From: Isoetes taiwanensis
Lineage: Eukaryota > Streptophyta > Lycopodiopsida > Isoetales > Isoetaceae
Length of the DNA stretch: 64,000 nucleotides
Direction: 5' to 3'
Assembly (NCBI GenBank): GCA_021234155.1
Contig: JAJEKV010000788.1
Span: forward strand, 1 to 64,000
The stretch's first letter is position 1, and each line of letters starts with the position of its first letter. The notes below the pieces were generated by a model. The model searched no databases. It was not told the origin of the DNA and saw nothing but the letters and a program-made list of their open reading frames with translations. The position numbers were made by a program, and so were the translations under genes. Positions 1 through 9,748 of this stretch are shown in pieces.

Positions 1-152
1 GGGTTAAAAGCACATGCAGAGTTCTTGACTCTGTGATCAACCAACATGTTTAAGAATAGAATGCATTGTATTGGTGTGACGTTTTGGGGTTTTGGGACCT
101 TCTCTTCTTTCTTTAGTTTGCTATGATGTTGGAATCTCAATATTTTGTCTAA

Positions 153-471
153 GGGCATGATGGCCCTGTATGGCCAATCGATTGGGCTCATCTGAAGTGC
201 GGATGCATTGTTGCTTCTTGTTCTTATGACCGCAAAGTAATTATCTGGAAAGAGGGAGTTGAGAATTAGTGGTCTCGGGCTCTGGTCTTTCAGGAGCACG
301 AATCTTTTGCCTGTTAACAACATTTGCTGGGATCCTTCATGAATTGGGCCTTCTTTCGCCCATGGACCTTCAGATGGGATTATTTCTGTTTTGACAAAGA
401 TGGTCCACCATAATTCAGATGCGTTGACAGTTGCCAAGATTTCTGTGGAAAATCAATCTCTTATATATTCA
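153..471 (+). pseudogene. SEC13: Sec13-like WD40 gene fragment (decayed)
   Basis: Sec13 is a WD40 beta-propeller of the COPII outer coat and of the nuclear pore Y-complex. Translation from 153 reads GHDGPVW, then [16 protein letters not shown] and VIIWKEG, which follows the Sec13 blade that in plants reads GHxGPVWQVAWAHPKFG..LASCSYDG..I.WKEG. An in-frame stop follows at about 258 (after KEGVEN), and after a shift near 308 the text continues as PVNNICWDPS and SDGIISV, matching the next blade. The end at about 471 looks like an exon border because GTAAGT follows. The fragment therefore keeps intron context and is not a processed copy. At least two stops and one frameshift make it a pseudogene. 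The family match is from memory of plant Sec13 and is quite specific over the first blade. Confidence 0.75.
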
Positions 472-3400
472 GGTAAGTCGTTAAATCGTATTATTTAGGT
501 ATTTTGTGTTATAGTCTGCTACAAGTCTAGCATCTTTATGTATCTTTGGTTTCATTTTTCATTTTTAATGGCCATGATGTCATCCTAATTCAGAAGATAC
601 AAATTACTTGGTTTCTAAGTCTTTGAAGAAAGCATGTGGAAGATTGAGGATGCATATCTGAACAAATAAAAGGAACCATATCAGGCATTCACTCACTCCA
701 ATGGCAACAGCTAATAATCGAATGCTGGAAGGATCTTTGTCCTTGTGGATGTTTATGGGCACTATAGTTTCCCATTTTTGCAGCATTTATTCGCAATTAT
801 TTAAGTCAAAACGCCTTTTTATTCCTATGTTTAGGAAGTCGTGCTAATGTAAAGCATTTTTCAGTTTGTTTGCTATTTGATCTTGCTGGAGCCCTCAATA
901 GATTTGTCTTTGAGATTGATGCACATTTACATTGGAAAATGAGGGCAGGGCAGATGAATTTGGAGAAGACGGATTCTGCAGTTTTAATTGGCCTTAAGCA
1001 GTGTGAGCTCTGTGGAGTTACCTTCTTAAAGCAGAGTTTCTTGGATTTGCCGCAATGCCGAAAATCTTCAAGCTACTATTTTCTGCTGGTGAGAGATGTC
1101 GAAGAGCATGAGGAAAGTTTTGAGCACTAAGTTGAGATTGCATTTTCCAGCCGGAAGCTCAAAATTTTGGGTTGTTTAAACAGATGCTTGCAGAATGATG
1201 ATATTTCATAAACCTTCCAGCAACAACTTGTTTACTTGACCAAGCTACACGACTTCAATCTTTCAAAATACAACTTTTATGTCCACGAGAACAATCATGC
1301 ATATAGATCTACAATTAAAACTTTTTGTTGGCCCTAAGTTTGCCATATGAACAATGCTTAAGCTCATTTTAACCTAACTTTTGCTCCAGTGAGGACAACC
1401 CATAGTGCATCAATACCTGTTTACATGATGTGCAAACATGACTTATTGAAATCAAAGACCGAGATCAATGGCATTGGGCGATTTACATATGAATTTGCTA
1501 TATTTTTTCACATAGGATTTAATTTTTGTCCTATCTCATGATATTTTCTTGGAGAGCGTATTATGCGAGGATGCAGCCCCGTTGTTTCTCATTCCATTCT
1601 ATTCTAAAGCATTTTTGTGCGGGGCGATTATTACGGTTGCTTTCATCGATTGCTTTTCGGGGCGGTGTTACGGTTGCTTTCATTGATTGCTTTTCAAATC
1701 GAAGCCATCTTTGCCATGCCTCCTTGCTAATGACACCTAGCAAAGGCCCGTTCCTGTGTCTATCATCTATTGAAGTAGTAGTACATCGAGGCAAGCAATT
1801 ATCGCCCATTTGCCAATATGTTAGAACCAACAATGTCCTTTAATAATCAATGAAGTATAGAATAGTTTACCCCGATTGATAAATGATAGCTTGCCCCAGC
1901 TTGAATAAGCGATGGGCTTTGTACATAAGCAAGTACACAAACCTTGGTCCCTCATTTAATTTCGCTTTGGCATTGAAAAGTACTACAAAGCCACAAATGG
2001 GATTGTGTGCCCTGATGAACAATTGCTCTTCCACAAACGGATGGCTCCAGTCCACAATTGATTTTGCAGAATGTCCAATAAACTTATTCGACCATGTTGA
2101 CTTACAATCCCCTAATATATAACGGTTTGTTGTTCTCTGAGTATCGACTTCATTTGATTGTTTATTCTTGGAACTTTTAATATACTTTCACTTTGACCCA
2201 CGAAAACATATAACGCTCATGCTCATCTCTCTTTCACAAAAACTAATTGAAGAAAATTCGTAAATTTGGTGCATTTACATCTATAAAGGGGTCTACATTA
2301 GTAACAGTTGTTCTCATGATTGCGCATGTATAGTCTATGAATCTATGTGTTTTTTCTGCCGAAGGTCCTTTGAGGTACTATTAACTTCGTTCTATTTTGG
2401 CAAATGTGCCTTATGAAGTAATGTTGTTACTTTGGAGTCTAGAGCCGGTTGCACAAATTTGGTAGAGGTAAAGCAGAGACCTGTTTGTCAAGATCGTATG
2501 CGTTTATCGATCATGATTTTTTATAATACCTCGAGTTTGCCAAGAATATGCACATAAGATTTAGGCACCTTTGGGATAAAAGACTTTTTCAACTGTGGAG
2601 ATTACTAGATGTTAAAATAACAAGAGGTGATTTTGATGTGAAAGTGAACTTCAACAAAAAGATAAAAAATGTTTGTCAAAGATGGAGTGTACCATTCCCA
2701 ATTTTGAATTACACATTGCCAAACATGCACGGCAACCTTCATGTCATCAACAAGTGAGTGCAATTACACAGTGGATTTTAGAATTCGCAGTGCTTGATTA
2801 GATGTCGTGAGATAGGAACCACACAATATTGGTTATTGGTGACGGTCTTCTATAAGTATAGAAAGATTCACTAGTTCATGGCATATATTTTACGTCAAGT
2901 ATTGAAACGCCAACGTTGTATATCCATAAAAACATTGCAAGACCCAAGTATGTTTTATTATGCTATTTGAGTAGAGTTCCTGTCCAAAAAGAATTACCAA
3001 TGCCAGCAATTTTGAAGTTTCCAAAGGAAGGCCATTATGGACTAGGAAAGAAGTTTCTAGCATGACACTTCCCACGACATTGGATCGTTCTTATTATGTG
3101 GATGGAGAAGTTCTAATGAATAATGATGAGGTTCGATCGCTAGAGAATCTTCTAACTGGTTGAAAGACGTCATAATTAGCATTTTAACAAGAGAATTAGG
3201 AGTGGAATCTGCAATGCAACTCCTCAACTCCTATTCCAAGATGTTGAATAGCTATCAAGCAATGGATTCAGCTTTAGATAAATAATTAAGAAAGTAAAAT
3301 CTCAAATAAGATGTGCATTTAAAGACACTACTATATTCACCTTTAAATGAGTGGAAATGATACTTGCTATCGAACATTTCATTTGATTTGAACAATTAGA

Positions 3401-3735
3401 ATTTTAGAATTTACCTATGACTATTTATTGTAGATTGTTAAGTAGTAGACAACTATATGTTCAGAGAAAGACTACGAAATTACATAACCTTTATGACAAT
3501 GTTGATTGATGCAACTTCTACTGTGATATTGATTTCTGAACTATATGTTTAGAGAAAGACTATGAAATTACATAAAACTTCATCACAATGTTGATTGATA
3601 CAACTTCCACTGTGATATTGATTTCTTCTAACTTAATGCTTGACACTCAACTTTAGATGCTGATCTGTTTAAGCTTGGACTAGTTCCAGATCTTCATTAA
3701 CCATAAGTGACATACCCATTCATAGTACAAAAACT

Positions 3736-3737
<2 letters not shown>
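472..3737. other. Region without a recognisable gene
   Basis: About 3.3 kb of AT-rich DNA. The longest open stretches (86 codons at 870-1130 plus, 105 codons at 1526-1843 plus) have no recognised motif. A short direct repeat of about 60 bp occurs near 3465-3530 and 3540-3625 (both contain an AGAGAAAGACTA..GAAATTACATAA core followed by TGTTGATTGAT). I see no RNA gene or clear transposon terminus. Confidence 0.5.

Positions 3738-3774
<37 letters not shown>
3738..3774. repeat. (TA)n microsatellite 1
   Basis: An uninterrupted run of about 18 TA units. It is preceded by ACAAAAACTTG, very similar to the ACAAACACTTG that precedes the second TA tract at 5144. Confidence 0.95.
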
Positions 3775-3776
<2 letters not shown>

Positions 3777-4370
3777 TAATATGTATATAGAAACTCATGG
3801 GGGTAGTTACAAAATGGCATATCGGATATAAATTTTTGATCTTGGCCCTTGAATAAAAAAGTTGGTGAGGTGGCGTAGCTTAAGCCCTTGGATTTTGATG
3901 GGGGCATGCATGAGTCATGCATGGGGGCATACACCTCAACTGTGAACCGTTGGATCAAAGGGGAAGGCAAAATCCTAGCCCTTGATTTTTATGGGGAAGG
4001 TGCTAGGAAGGTGCTAAAAAATGAATTTGGTGTAGCAGATCTTAACCATTAAATCAAAAGGTGAGCATAAATCCTAGCCATTAACTTTTTTATATTAAAT
4101 TAGTTTTTTTTTTAAAAGGAGGTGAGGTGGCACCCTCATTAATTAAAAAAAGTAATGAGGTGTCAAAGCATTTATTAGTGGACATTCTAGGAAGCTTCCT
4201 TTTGTTTAATCGCCTTCAAAAGCATGTAACTTGCGGTAGAGGGGTCGGATGAAGGTGGGGCCCATGCCATTGGATTCCTCTCGTCGAGAGCTTTCCAATG
4301 AGTGGTGCTTTGACACTATTTTGTCATGAGTTGGAGCCAACATGATCGAACATTAAGAATCTTTTGGAAT
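3775..4370. other. Spacer with short diverged repeats
   Basis: No gene is visible. A phrase of the type AATCCTAGCCCTTGATTTTTATG recurs in diverged form near 3888, 3970 and 4070, each followed by a G-rich or AAGGTG-containing stretch. This suggests a decayed tandem repeat that leads into the GAATCT array. Confidence 0.45.
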
Positions 4371-5110
4371 GTTCGAAGTTTCAAGGAATCTATGGTAAGT
4401 TGAGGGAATCTAGGAGAATCTTTATAGGATCTTAGGGAATCGAGGAGGAATATCATGAAAATCTTAGAGAATCTATGGGAATCTCAAGAGAGCATCTTTG
4501 AGAATGTAAGGGAATCTAAGGGAATCTTGATAAAATCTCTAAGAACCTAGAGGAAACTTGATGGAATCTTGGGGAATCTATGGGAACTAGAGGAATCTCA
4601 AGAGAATCTATAGGAATCTCAAGCGCTTCTTTGGGAATCTAGGGGAATCTTGATAAAATCTTTAAGAACCTAGAAAAATCTTAATGGAATCTTAGAGAAT
4701 CTAGAAGAATGTATGAAAATCTTGATAGAATCTTAGAGAATCTAGTGGAATCTTGGGGTATTCTTTTGGAATCTAGGGGAATCTTTAGAGAATCTTAGGG
4801 AGTCTCAAATGAATCTTTGGAAATCTAGGAGAATCTAAAGGAATCTTCATAAAATCTTTAAGAATCTGTGGGAAACTTAATGGAATCTCGGAGAATCTTG
4901 ATAGAATCTTGGAGAATCTAGAGGAATCTTGGGGTGTTTTTTTGGGAATGTAGGGGAATCTTTAGAGAATCTTTGGGAATCTTAATAAAATCTATGGGAA
5001 TCTCCATAGAATCTTAAGAATCTAGGGGAATCTTCCTAAAAGTTTAGAGAATCTAAGGGAATCTTGATGGAATTTTAGAGAATCTAAGAGAATCTTCATA
5101 GGATCTTCAG
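4371..5110. repeat. Degenerate GAATCT array with 10-11 bp spacing
   Basis: Roughly 740 bp are built almost entirely from the hexamer GAATCT (variants AAATCT, GGATCT, GAACCT) spaced about 10-11 bp apart, with linkers such as TAGGG, TTGAT, TTAGA and CAAGA. A higher-order phrase (GGGAATCTAGGGGAATCTT, then AAAATCTTTAAGAACCTAG) recurs at irregular intervals. There is no coding potential in the array. Confidence 0.85.
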
Positions 5111-5141
5111 GCTTTATGTAGTCCCTCATATTACAAACACT

Positions 5142-5143
<2 letters not shown>

Positions 5144-5209
<66 letters not shown>
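5144..5209. repeat. (TA)n microsatellite 2
   Basis: About 33 TA units. It abuts the 3-prime end (minus strand) of the Penelope-like element. The upstream flank CATATTACAAACACTTG resembles the flank of microsatellite 1. Confidence 0.95.
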
Positions 5210-5214
<5 letters not shown>

Positions 5215-5226
5215 ACTGTGTGCAGG

Positions 5227-5264
5227 GGCAGGAGGTCCCCTACACAAGTAGGGTTCCTCCTGCC
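5227..5264 (-). other. Stable hairpin at the 3-prime end of the Penelope-like element
   Basis: Arms GGCAGGAGG (5227-5235) and CCTCCTGCC (5256-5264) pair perfectly. After a 2x2 internal loop, CCCTAC (5238-5243) pairs with GTAGGG (5248-5253), closed by the loop ACAA. The position, 18 bp from the TA tract and 50 bp after the RT stop, suits a 3-prime RNA structure recognised by the element's RT. That role is inference. Confidence 0.7.
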
Positions 5265-5315
5265 AACTGTACTAGTACACTTAGAAGAAAAAAATCATAA
5301 TTAAAATACACAAAT

Positions 5316-7382
5316 TTACCTGTGTGACCAGAGTTCTTTGAGAAGTATTGTCATGTCGAACTTTAGTCCGGGGAAGGTTCCATTCTTTATTGTTCTATTG
5401 ACGGTTGTCCATACATCTCTAGTTTTAAATCCCTTTTGGACAAAGGTCTGTATCAGTTTCCATAAGTCTTCTGCTGCTGCTTTTGGGTCGTTGTGTACAT
5501 AGAGAAACGGCATTATCTGCGAGACGATCACATTTCTGGCCATTTGGTATGGCCTGCATCCATTAGCATGTCCATACTTAGCAACCTTAAATGGTAAGTG
5601 ATCCCTTTTATCATATCTAGTCATTAGATAGGTGTCGCTGACTTCGTCAGTTACTTCAATTGACATGTTAAGGAAGTTAATTTTCCTTCCCTTACCTAAC
5701 TTGCCAGGGCAGTCCATCCAATATTCGGTTTCTTCTTTAATTTCCAAATAATTAAGGTTGTATATAGTCAAGTCACTCACTTCCTGACTTCCCACTGCTA
5801 AGTATTTTCTGATATATGTACTATTGATGCCGACCAGATCATCAATGTATCTGTTTGTATTGCAGAATGTGGCTGCTTCCTCTGCCTTGCCTTGCTCTAT
5901 TAATTTGAGTATAAAGTGCAGCTCATACCAGGCCAAGTATAAGTTGCACCATGCTGGGCTTGAGGAAAACCCCATGGGAATCCCATTTACCTGTCTCCAT
6001 ACCCTGCTTCCCATCTGCACAAAGCAATTTCTCAACAGCCATGTGTTCATGCCAATAAATGCATTTTTACTTATCATTGTCCACTTCTTGCTTTCTGGAT
6101 TCTTGTGTTTCCATTCCATTGTGACATCACCATTATTTCTAATTTTGTACCATAAATTGAAGTTTACATTTTTAGACTGCTGAAACTTCCAAATTACTTC
6201 TGCCATTTGAGACAACACATTGCAAATTCCATGTTCCCCTTCAATGGGGATGGCTTCATAGCATCTTGTCACATCAGCCACGAATACATCATATATTCTA
6301 GCAGGTAAATTACAAGTTAGATCATACACAGACGCTATAATCCAACATGCTTTAATTTTCTTTTTTCTGAAAAAGTTGACTGGAATTAACTTATTCTCAC
6401 ATATATCAGGCCATATCTCCAGAAAGGTATTAAGTCCTTTGGCCACCAGAGCAGCTAACTGAGAAAATATGGAGTCATGTGCATTAGTGATCCATCTGAA
6501 CGTATTTTTGTGTGCTTTATATACTGCTAAGATATATGGGAGGTCATACTTCTGAATTTCCCATTCACCTAGCATATGCCCCATATCCTTTACTAAGTAT
6601 TCTCTGATTTGTTGGGCAGATGCCACAAGCTCCTCAAAATCATTACTGTTTAGCCTGGTGGTGGCCAGTTCCCTTATATATTTAGGGCATATGAAAGACG
6701 CGTTGTTAGACGCCTTGTCTACGCCCGAGATGTACAGATTGTTCACTAACCATTCCATGTTTTTGCAGACTGCTTCATCAATAATGTGAAATTTCTTTTG
6801 CTTCCCCCTGTTTGCTTTCACGTAATCCCTGGCTATTTTCATAGCCTTACTTATGATTTCTCTCTTACATTCTGCTACAACTTTATCCTCCACTTCTTGT
6901 TTCAGTGTATGTTTGTGTATTTCAAAAAACTGATTACTTGTAATTTCTATTTCTGTCCTGAATCTTGTCATGGTGAATGGCTTGTCTGGTATGTGATTCA
7001 TACCGATTTTAAACCAGTTCCTCAAAGGCTTACTGTGTACTATGCTGAGATCAGTGGTACATATGTGTCCAGACTGTTCATTCACAAATTTTGCCAGAGT
7101 TGGATTACTGCATGGACATGGTACTTGCCTGTCCTCAAAGAAAGTTATCTTTGGTTTATACATCATGCTCTTCAGATTTTCCGTATATGTCCATCCAAAA
7201 GTGGTTTTTTCCATAATTTGTACTCCAATTTTCCCCATGTTTGCAGTAATAACTTCCCGAAAGATGTTACCAATCCTTATTTTATCAATACTTTTGGAAA
7301 AGAATTTAAAGTGTACATACTTCATATCTTGTTTGCATCTGATGGTACTGATTGCCCATCTCCCTTCGGCCACCTTGATCAA
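5316..7382 (-). CDS. Reverse transcriptase of the Penelope/TERT-related type
   Basis: The ORF is 688 codons with no break. RT fingers and palm motifs are in order: KAHKNTFRWITN (about residue 290), motif A DVTRCYEAIP (about 370) with the first catalytic Asp, motif B GIPMGFSSSPAWCNLY (about 467), motif C RYIDDL (about 511) with the catalytic Asp pair, motif D KINFLNM, and a downstream YDKRD block. The GIPMG..P..CNLY plus YIDDL pattern and the FLxM motif fit Penelope-like and related telomerase-like RTs, not YADD-type LINEs or copia/gypsy. No GIY-YIG or APE nuclease domain is visible. There is no good ATG start: the open frame begins directly after a TAG that forms part of a TTTATAGCAG splice-acceptor-like sequence (about 7395), so translation may depend on splicing. 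The stop TAA lies inside CAG|GTAAAT, a possible donor. Confidence 0.8.
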   Translation of the reverse strand: MIKVAEGRWAISTIRCKQDMKYVHFKFFSKSIDKIRIGNIFREVITANMGKIGVQIMEKTTFGWTYTENLKSMMYKPKITFFEDRQVPCPCSNPTLAKFVNEQSGHICTTDLSIVHSKPLRNWFKIGMNHIPDKPFTMTRFRTEIEITSNQFFEIHKHTLKQEVEDKVVAECKREIISKAMKIARDYVKANRGKQKKFHIIDEAVCKNMEWLVNNLYISGVDKASNNASFICPKYIRELATTRLNSNDFEELVASAQQIREYLVKDMGHMLGEWEIQKYDLPYILAVYKAHKNTFRWITNAHDSIFSQLAALVAKGLNTFLEIWPDICENKLIPVNFFRKKKIKACWIIASVYDLTCNLPARIYDVFVADVTRCYEAIPIEGEHGICNVLSQMAEVIWKFQQSKNVNFNLWYKIRNNGDVTMEWKHKNPESKKWTMISKNAFIGMNTWLLRNCFVQMGSRVWRQVNGIPMGFSSSPAWCNLYLAWYELHFILKLIEQGKAEEAATFCNTNRYIDDLVGINSTYIRKYLAVGSQEVSDLTIYNLNYLEIKEETEYWMDCPGKLGKGRKINFLNMSIEVTDEVSDTYLMTRYDKRDHLPFKVAKYGHANGCRPYQMARNVIVSQIMPFLYVHNDPKAAAEDLWKLIQTFVQKGFKTRDVWTTVNRTIKNGTFPGLKFDMTILLKELWSHR

Positions 7383-7737
7383 TTTCCTGTCATTTTTCTG
7401 CTATAAATAGATAGATACCCCCATGTTAGCCTAATCCCCAAGGTTAAGGTTTGTTATCAGGATACCGGATAGCTTGGTGCCTTTCCTATTTAGGAAATGC
7501 ATACTTGGGCTTTAGTGCCCTTGGATTTTTTGCCTTCTGAGGCATTGTATGTGCTGCTTTGTCAGAATTATTGCTTTTAGGATGTACCCTAGTTATTTTA
7601 TTAAACAATTCCATTAGTGTTACTCATAATACTGCTGTGACATAAATTACAGTTACTTAACATCCTACTATGAACTTGCATCATACTTAAAAGAATTTTC
7701 CTAGAAATATCAAATTCTGAATTTACTTACCCTTATC
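7383..7737 (-). other. Putative intron between ORF2 and the RT ORF
   Basis: Read on the minus strand, ORF2 ends in TGA, and 7 nt later comes AAGG|GTAAGTAA, an excellent 5-prime splice site (about 7726-7732). The RT frame opens at a TTTATAG|CAG acceptor (about 7395-7400). The ORF2 stop precedes the donor, so splicing from this donor would not fuse the two proteins. An upstream donor joined to the RT acceptor is the simpler route to an RT mRNA. This is inference from consensus signals only. Confidence 0.4.
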
Positions 7738-9393
7738 TCAGAACATGATCTTGTTCTGCATCAGTCCTTCCGCTCGTTTGTGGAATCCTTCAGTCTTGTT
7801 GACCGAATGGCCCGTATCTCCTCCTTCGTTCAGTACTACCACTGACTCCTTATCAGCACTAGTGCTTCCAGCAGCCGTTCCCAAACTGCCTCTTTTTCCA
7901 TAATACTTAGGTGGTAAGATTACCTCGATTTCTTCTTCCTCAACCACTGGTGTCTTTCTTTTGAATTTCCCCGTGTAACCTGTTTCACCAATTTCTTTCT
8001 GTATTGCTTCCTCTAGGAACTCGAATGGTTTTATGGTTTTCTCAATGATATCCACCAACTTGCTCCCTCCGAATTCTGCCCTGAAATCAGCATACTTGTC
8101 TTCGGCATATTTGGTTACCATATTGAGCAGTGTTTCTCTTACCTTGAGATATCCCAAGAAGGCTATTGCTCCATTCCTGATGTGTTTAGAATTCATCAGC
8201 TGGTGGAATTGAGAGAACCTGCTGGTACTGTTGTCCTCTGGCCACATACGGTCCATGCTGTTCATCATGTACCATATTGCATGGTCATACCATGTAATAT
8301 GGTCCTTGCATTCCCCATTTCCGCCTTTCCCGAATTTGTCGCATTTGCATTTAAAGAACGGACAGAACGTCCTCCAAATCTTCACTAGGTAAAATGGTTC
8401 TCTTCTTTCCGAGGTCTTGGCCATATGGCCCTTCTGTCCTAGGAATATCCCATTGTTCTTTGTACATTTCTTGCCAAAGAATTGAGTACTCTTAAATGGC
8501 ATGCTCACTTGTATCTTCCCTATCCTTTTTGTAAAATTAAAAGCATCCTTGTGGGCCTGCTCCAGTTCTGCATCAGTAATACCACACAGTTTCCTCCACG
8601 TCTCAACACTAATAGGTGCCAGCACCCCTAAATTTTTTGTTTCCCATAATGCATGGTTGTATTTGATACCATGCAGTTCAACTAACCTTGCTGATATAAT
8701 TGGACAGGTGCTGCAATTGGTCAATGTGAGGGCTTTGATGTTATAATCCTCAAGCATGTCAAACACTTCTTCTTCAACCATACTTTCCTTAGCTGGTTTT
8801 TTACTGTTACTCTTTCCTTTTAGCAGGGCCTGCTGTTTTTCTGTTGGCAGTTTTCTCACATCAAAGAGACAATTTACCAGTGGTACTGGTTCCTGCTCAC
8901 CTTCTGCCTCAGTACTTTTTGGTGCTTGCTTTTTGCTGCTTTTATCCTTTTTCCTGGGATAGGTGAGCTTGAACTCATTTGCTAGCTCCAAGGCAGATGT
9001 GCATTTGACAAATTTGATAACATCCTGCATTTCCTTGGTATCAGCATCAGCATGTGCTTTGGGTAACATTCCATATACTTCATCAATTATTTTCATTCCA
9101 GCAATCCTATCTTCATCCACCTTGTTTAGATTGAAGACCAGCTCAATCATGTTGTTTATTCCCAAGAAGGAGATAATTGATATTTCCTCTTCGCCTAGGA
9201 ATGCTTCCCTTTTCTGCATGTACTTGTGCATATCCGTATTCAAGACACACCCGAGGACTACTTGCACTGCCTTGTTTGGTGGCTTGATCCTTGAGTTTCC
9301 ATATCCATTAGCAATCAGGTCAGCATCCCATTTGGAATAGTATGGAGAAACTGGGTATTCCATATGCATCTCCTCATTATTTTGTATGCTCAT
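7738..9393 (-). CDS. ORF2 of the Penelope-like element, unknown function
   Basis: The ORF is 551 codons, intact, with a clear ATG (MSIQNNEEMHMEYP). I do not recognise the family. Visible features are a Lys-rich hydrophilic linker with KKDKSSKKQ and KSNSKKPAKES (about residues 148-205), a cysteine pair CSTCP (about 228) followed by histidines, and a Cys/His cluster FCPFFKCKCDKFGKGG..CKDH (about 340-365) that could bind zinc. The C-terminal third is acidic and then Gly/Ser-rich. Size, position upstream of the RT and same strand suggest a nucleic-acid-binding ORF1-type partner. A TAGCAG acceptor-like motif lies 13-18 nt before the ATG, as before the RT ORF. It may instead be an unrelated accessory protein. 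Confidence 0.7.
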   Translation of the reverse strand: MSIQNNEEMHMEYPVSPYYSKWDADLIANGYGNSRIKPPNKAVQVVLGCVLNTDMHKYMQKREAFLGEEEISIISFLGINNMIELVFNLNKVDEDRIAGMKIIDEVYGMLPKAHADADTKEMQDVIKFVKCTSALELANEFKLTYPRKKDKSSKKQAPKSTEAEGEQEPVPLVNCLFDVRKLPTEKQQALLKGKSNSKKPAKESMVEEEVFDMLEDYNIKALTLTNCSTCPIISARLVELHGIKYNHALWETKNLGVLAPISVETWRKLCGITDAELEQAHKDAFNFTKRIGKIQVSMPFKSTQFFGKKCTKNNGIFLGQKGHMAKTSERREPFYLVKIWRTFCPFFKCKCDKFGKGGNGECKDHITWYDHAIWYMMNSMDRMWPEDNSTSRFSQFHQLMNSKHIRNGAIAFLGYLKVRETLLNMVTKYAEDKYADFRAEFGGSKLVDIIEKTIKPFEFLEEAIQKEIGETGYTGKFKRKTPVVEEEEIEVILPPKYYGKRGSLGTAAGSTSADKESVVVLNEGGDTGHSVNKTEGFHKRAEGLMQNKIMF

Positions 9394-9534
9394 ATTGCTC
9401 CCTTCCTGCTATTCAATAAAATTCCATGAAGTTAGATTGTTTCATAAAGAATGCACTTTCTGTTTTACTCATACCAGCATCTATAACTAATTGAATTTCC
9501 TTATTTACATTATTGGTGTATATATCACTTCAAA

Positions 9535-9587
9535 TCAGATTATATCCAATTAGAACAGATTAAATCCAATTAGAACAGATTAAATCC
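9535..9587. repeat. 20-bp tandem repeat
   Basis: The unit CAGATTAAATCCAATTAGAA occurs about 2.7 times, the first copy with one substitution (TATATCC for TAAATCC). Confidence 0.85.
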
Positions 9588-9695
9588 CCAAGGCCCATAA
9601 TAGTTTAACTATTATCCTGAAATCAGCGAATATATTTATCCTTTTCCTTTTCCAAAGTTATAAACCTTGGTCCAGGAATTATCAGTCCCTAGCCA

Positions 9696-9748
9696 AAGGC
9701 TGGGGGAGCCTTGGGGATCCTTGTCCTAAACCAGAAAATTGGTTTAGG
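9696..9748. other. Two adjacent hairpins in the Penelope-like element
   Basis: AAGGCT (9696-9701) pairs with AGCCTT (9707-9712). Twelve bases further, CCTAAACCA (9725-9733) pairs with TGGTTTAGG (9740-9748). Both have 5-6 nt loops. They sit in the ORF1-ORF2 spacer, and the function is unknown. Confidence 0.6.

Noticed and set aside
8187-8199. CTGATGA on the minus strand as a hammerhead ribozyme core
   Set aside because: It lies inside ORF2 coding sequence and the matching GAAA and cleavage-site elements are not in position.
5824-9340. Plus-strand frames opposite the Penelope-element RT and ORF2
   Set aside because: They are antisense shadows of long minus-strand ORFs and show no domains.
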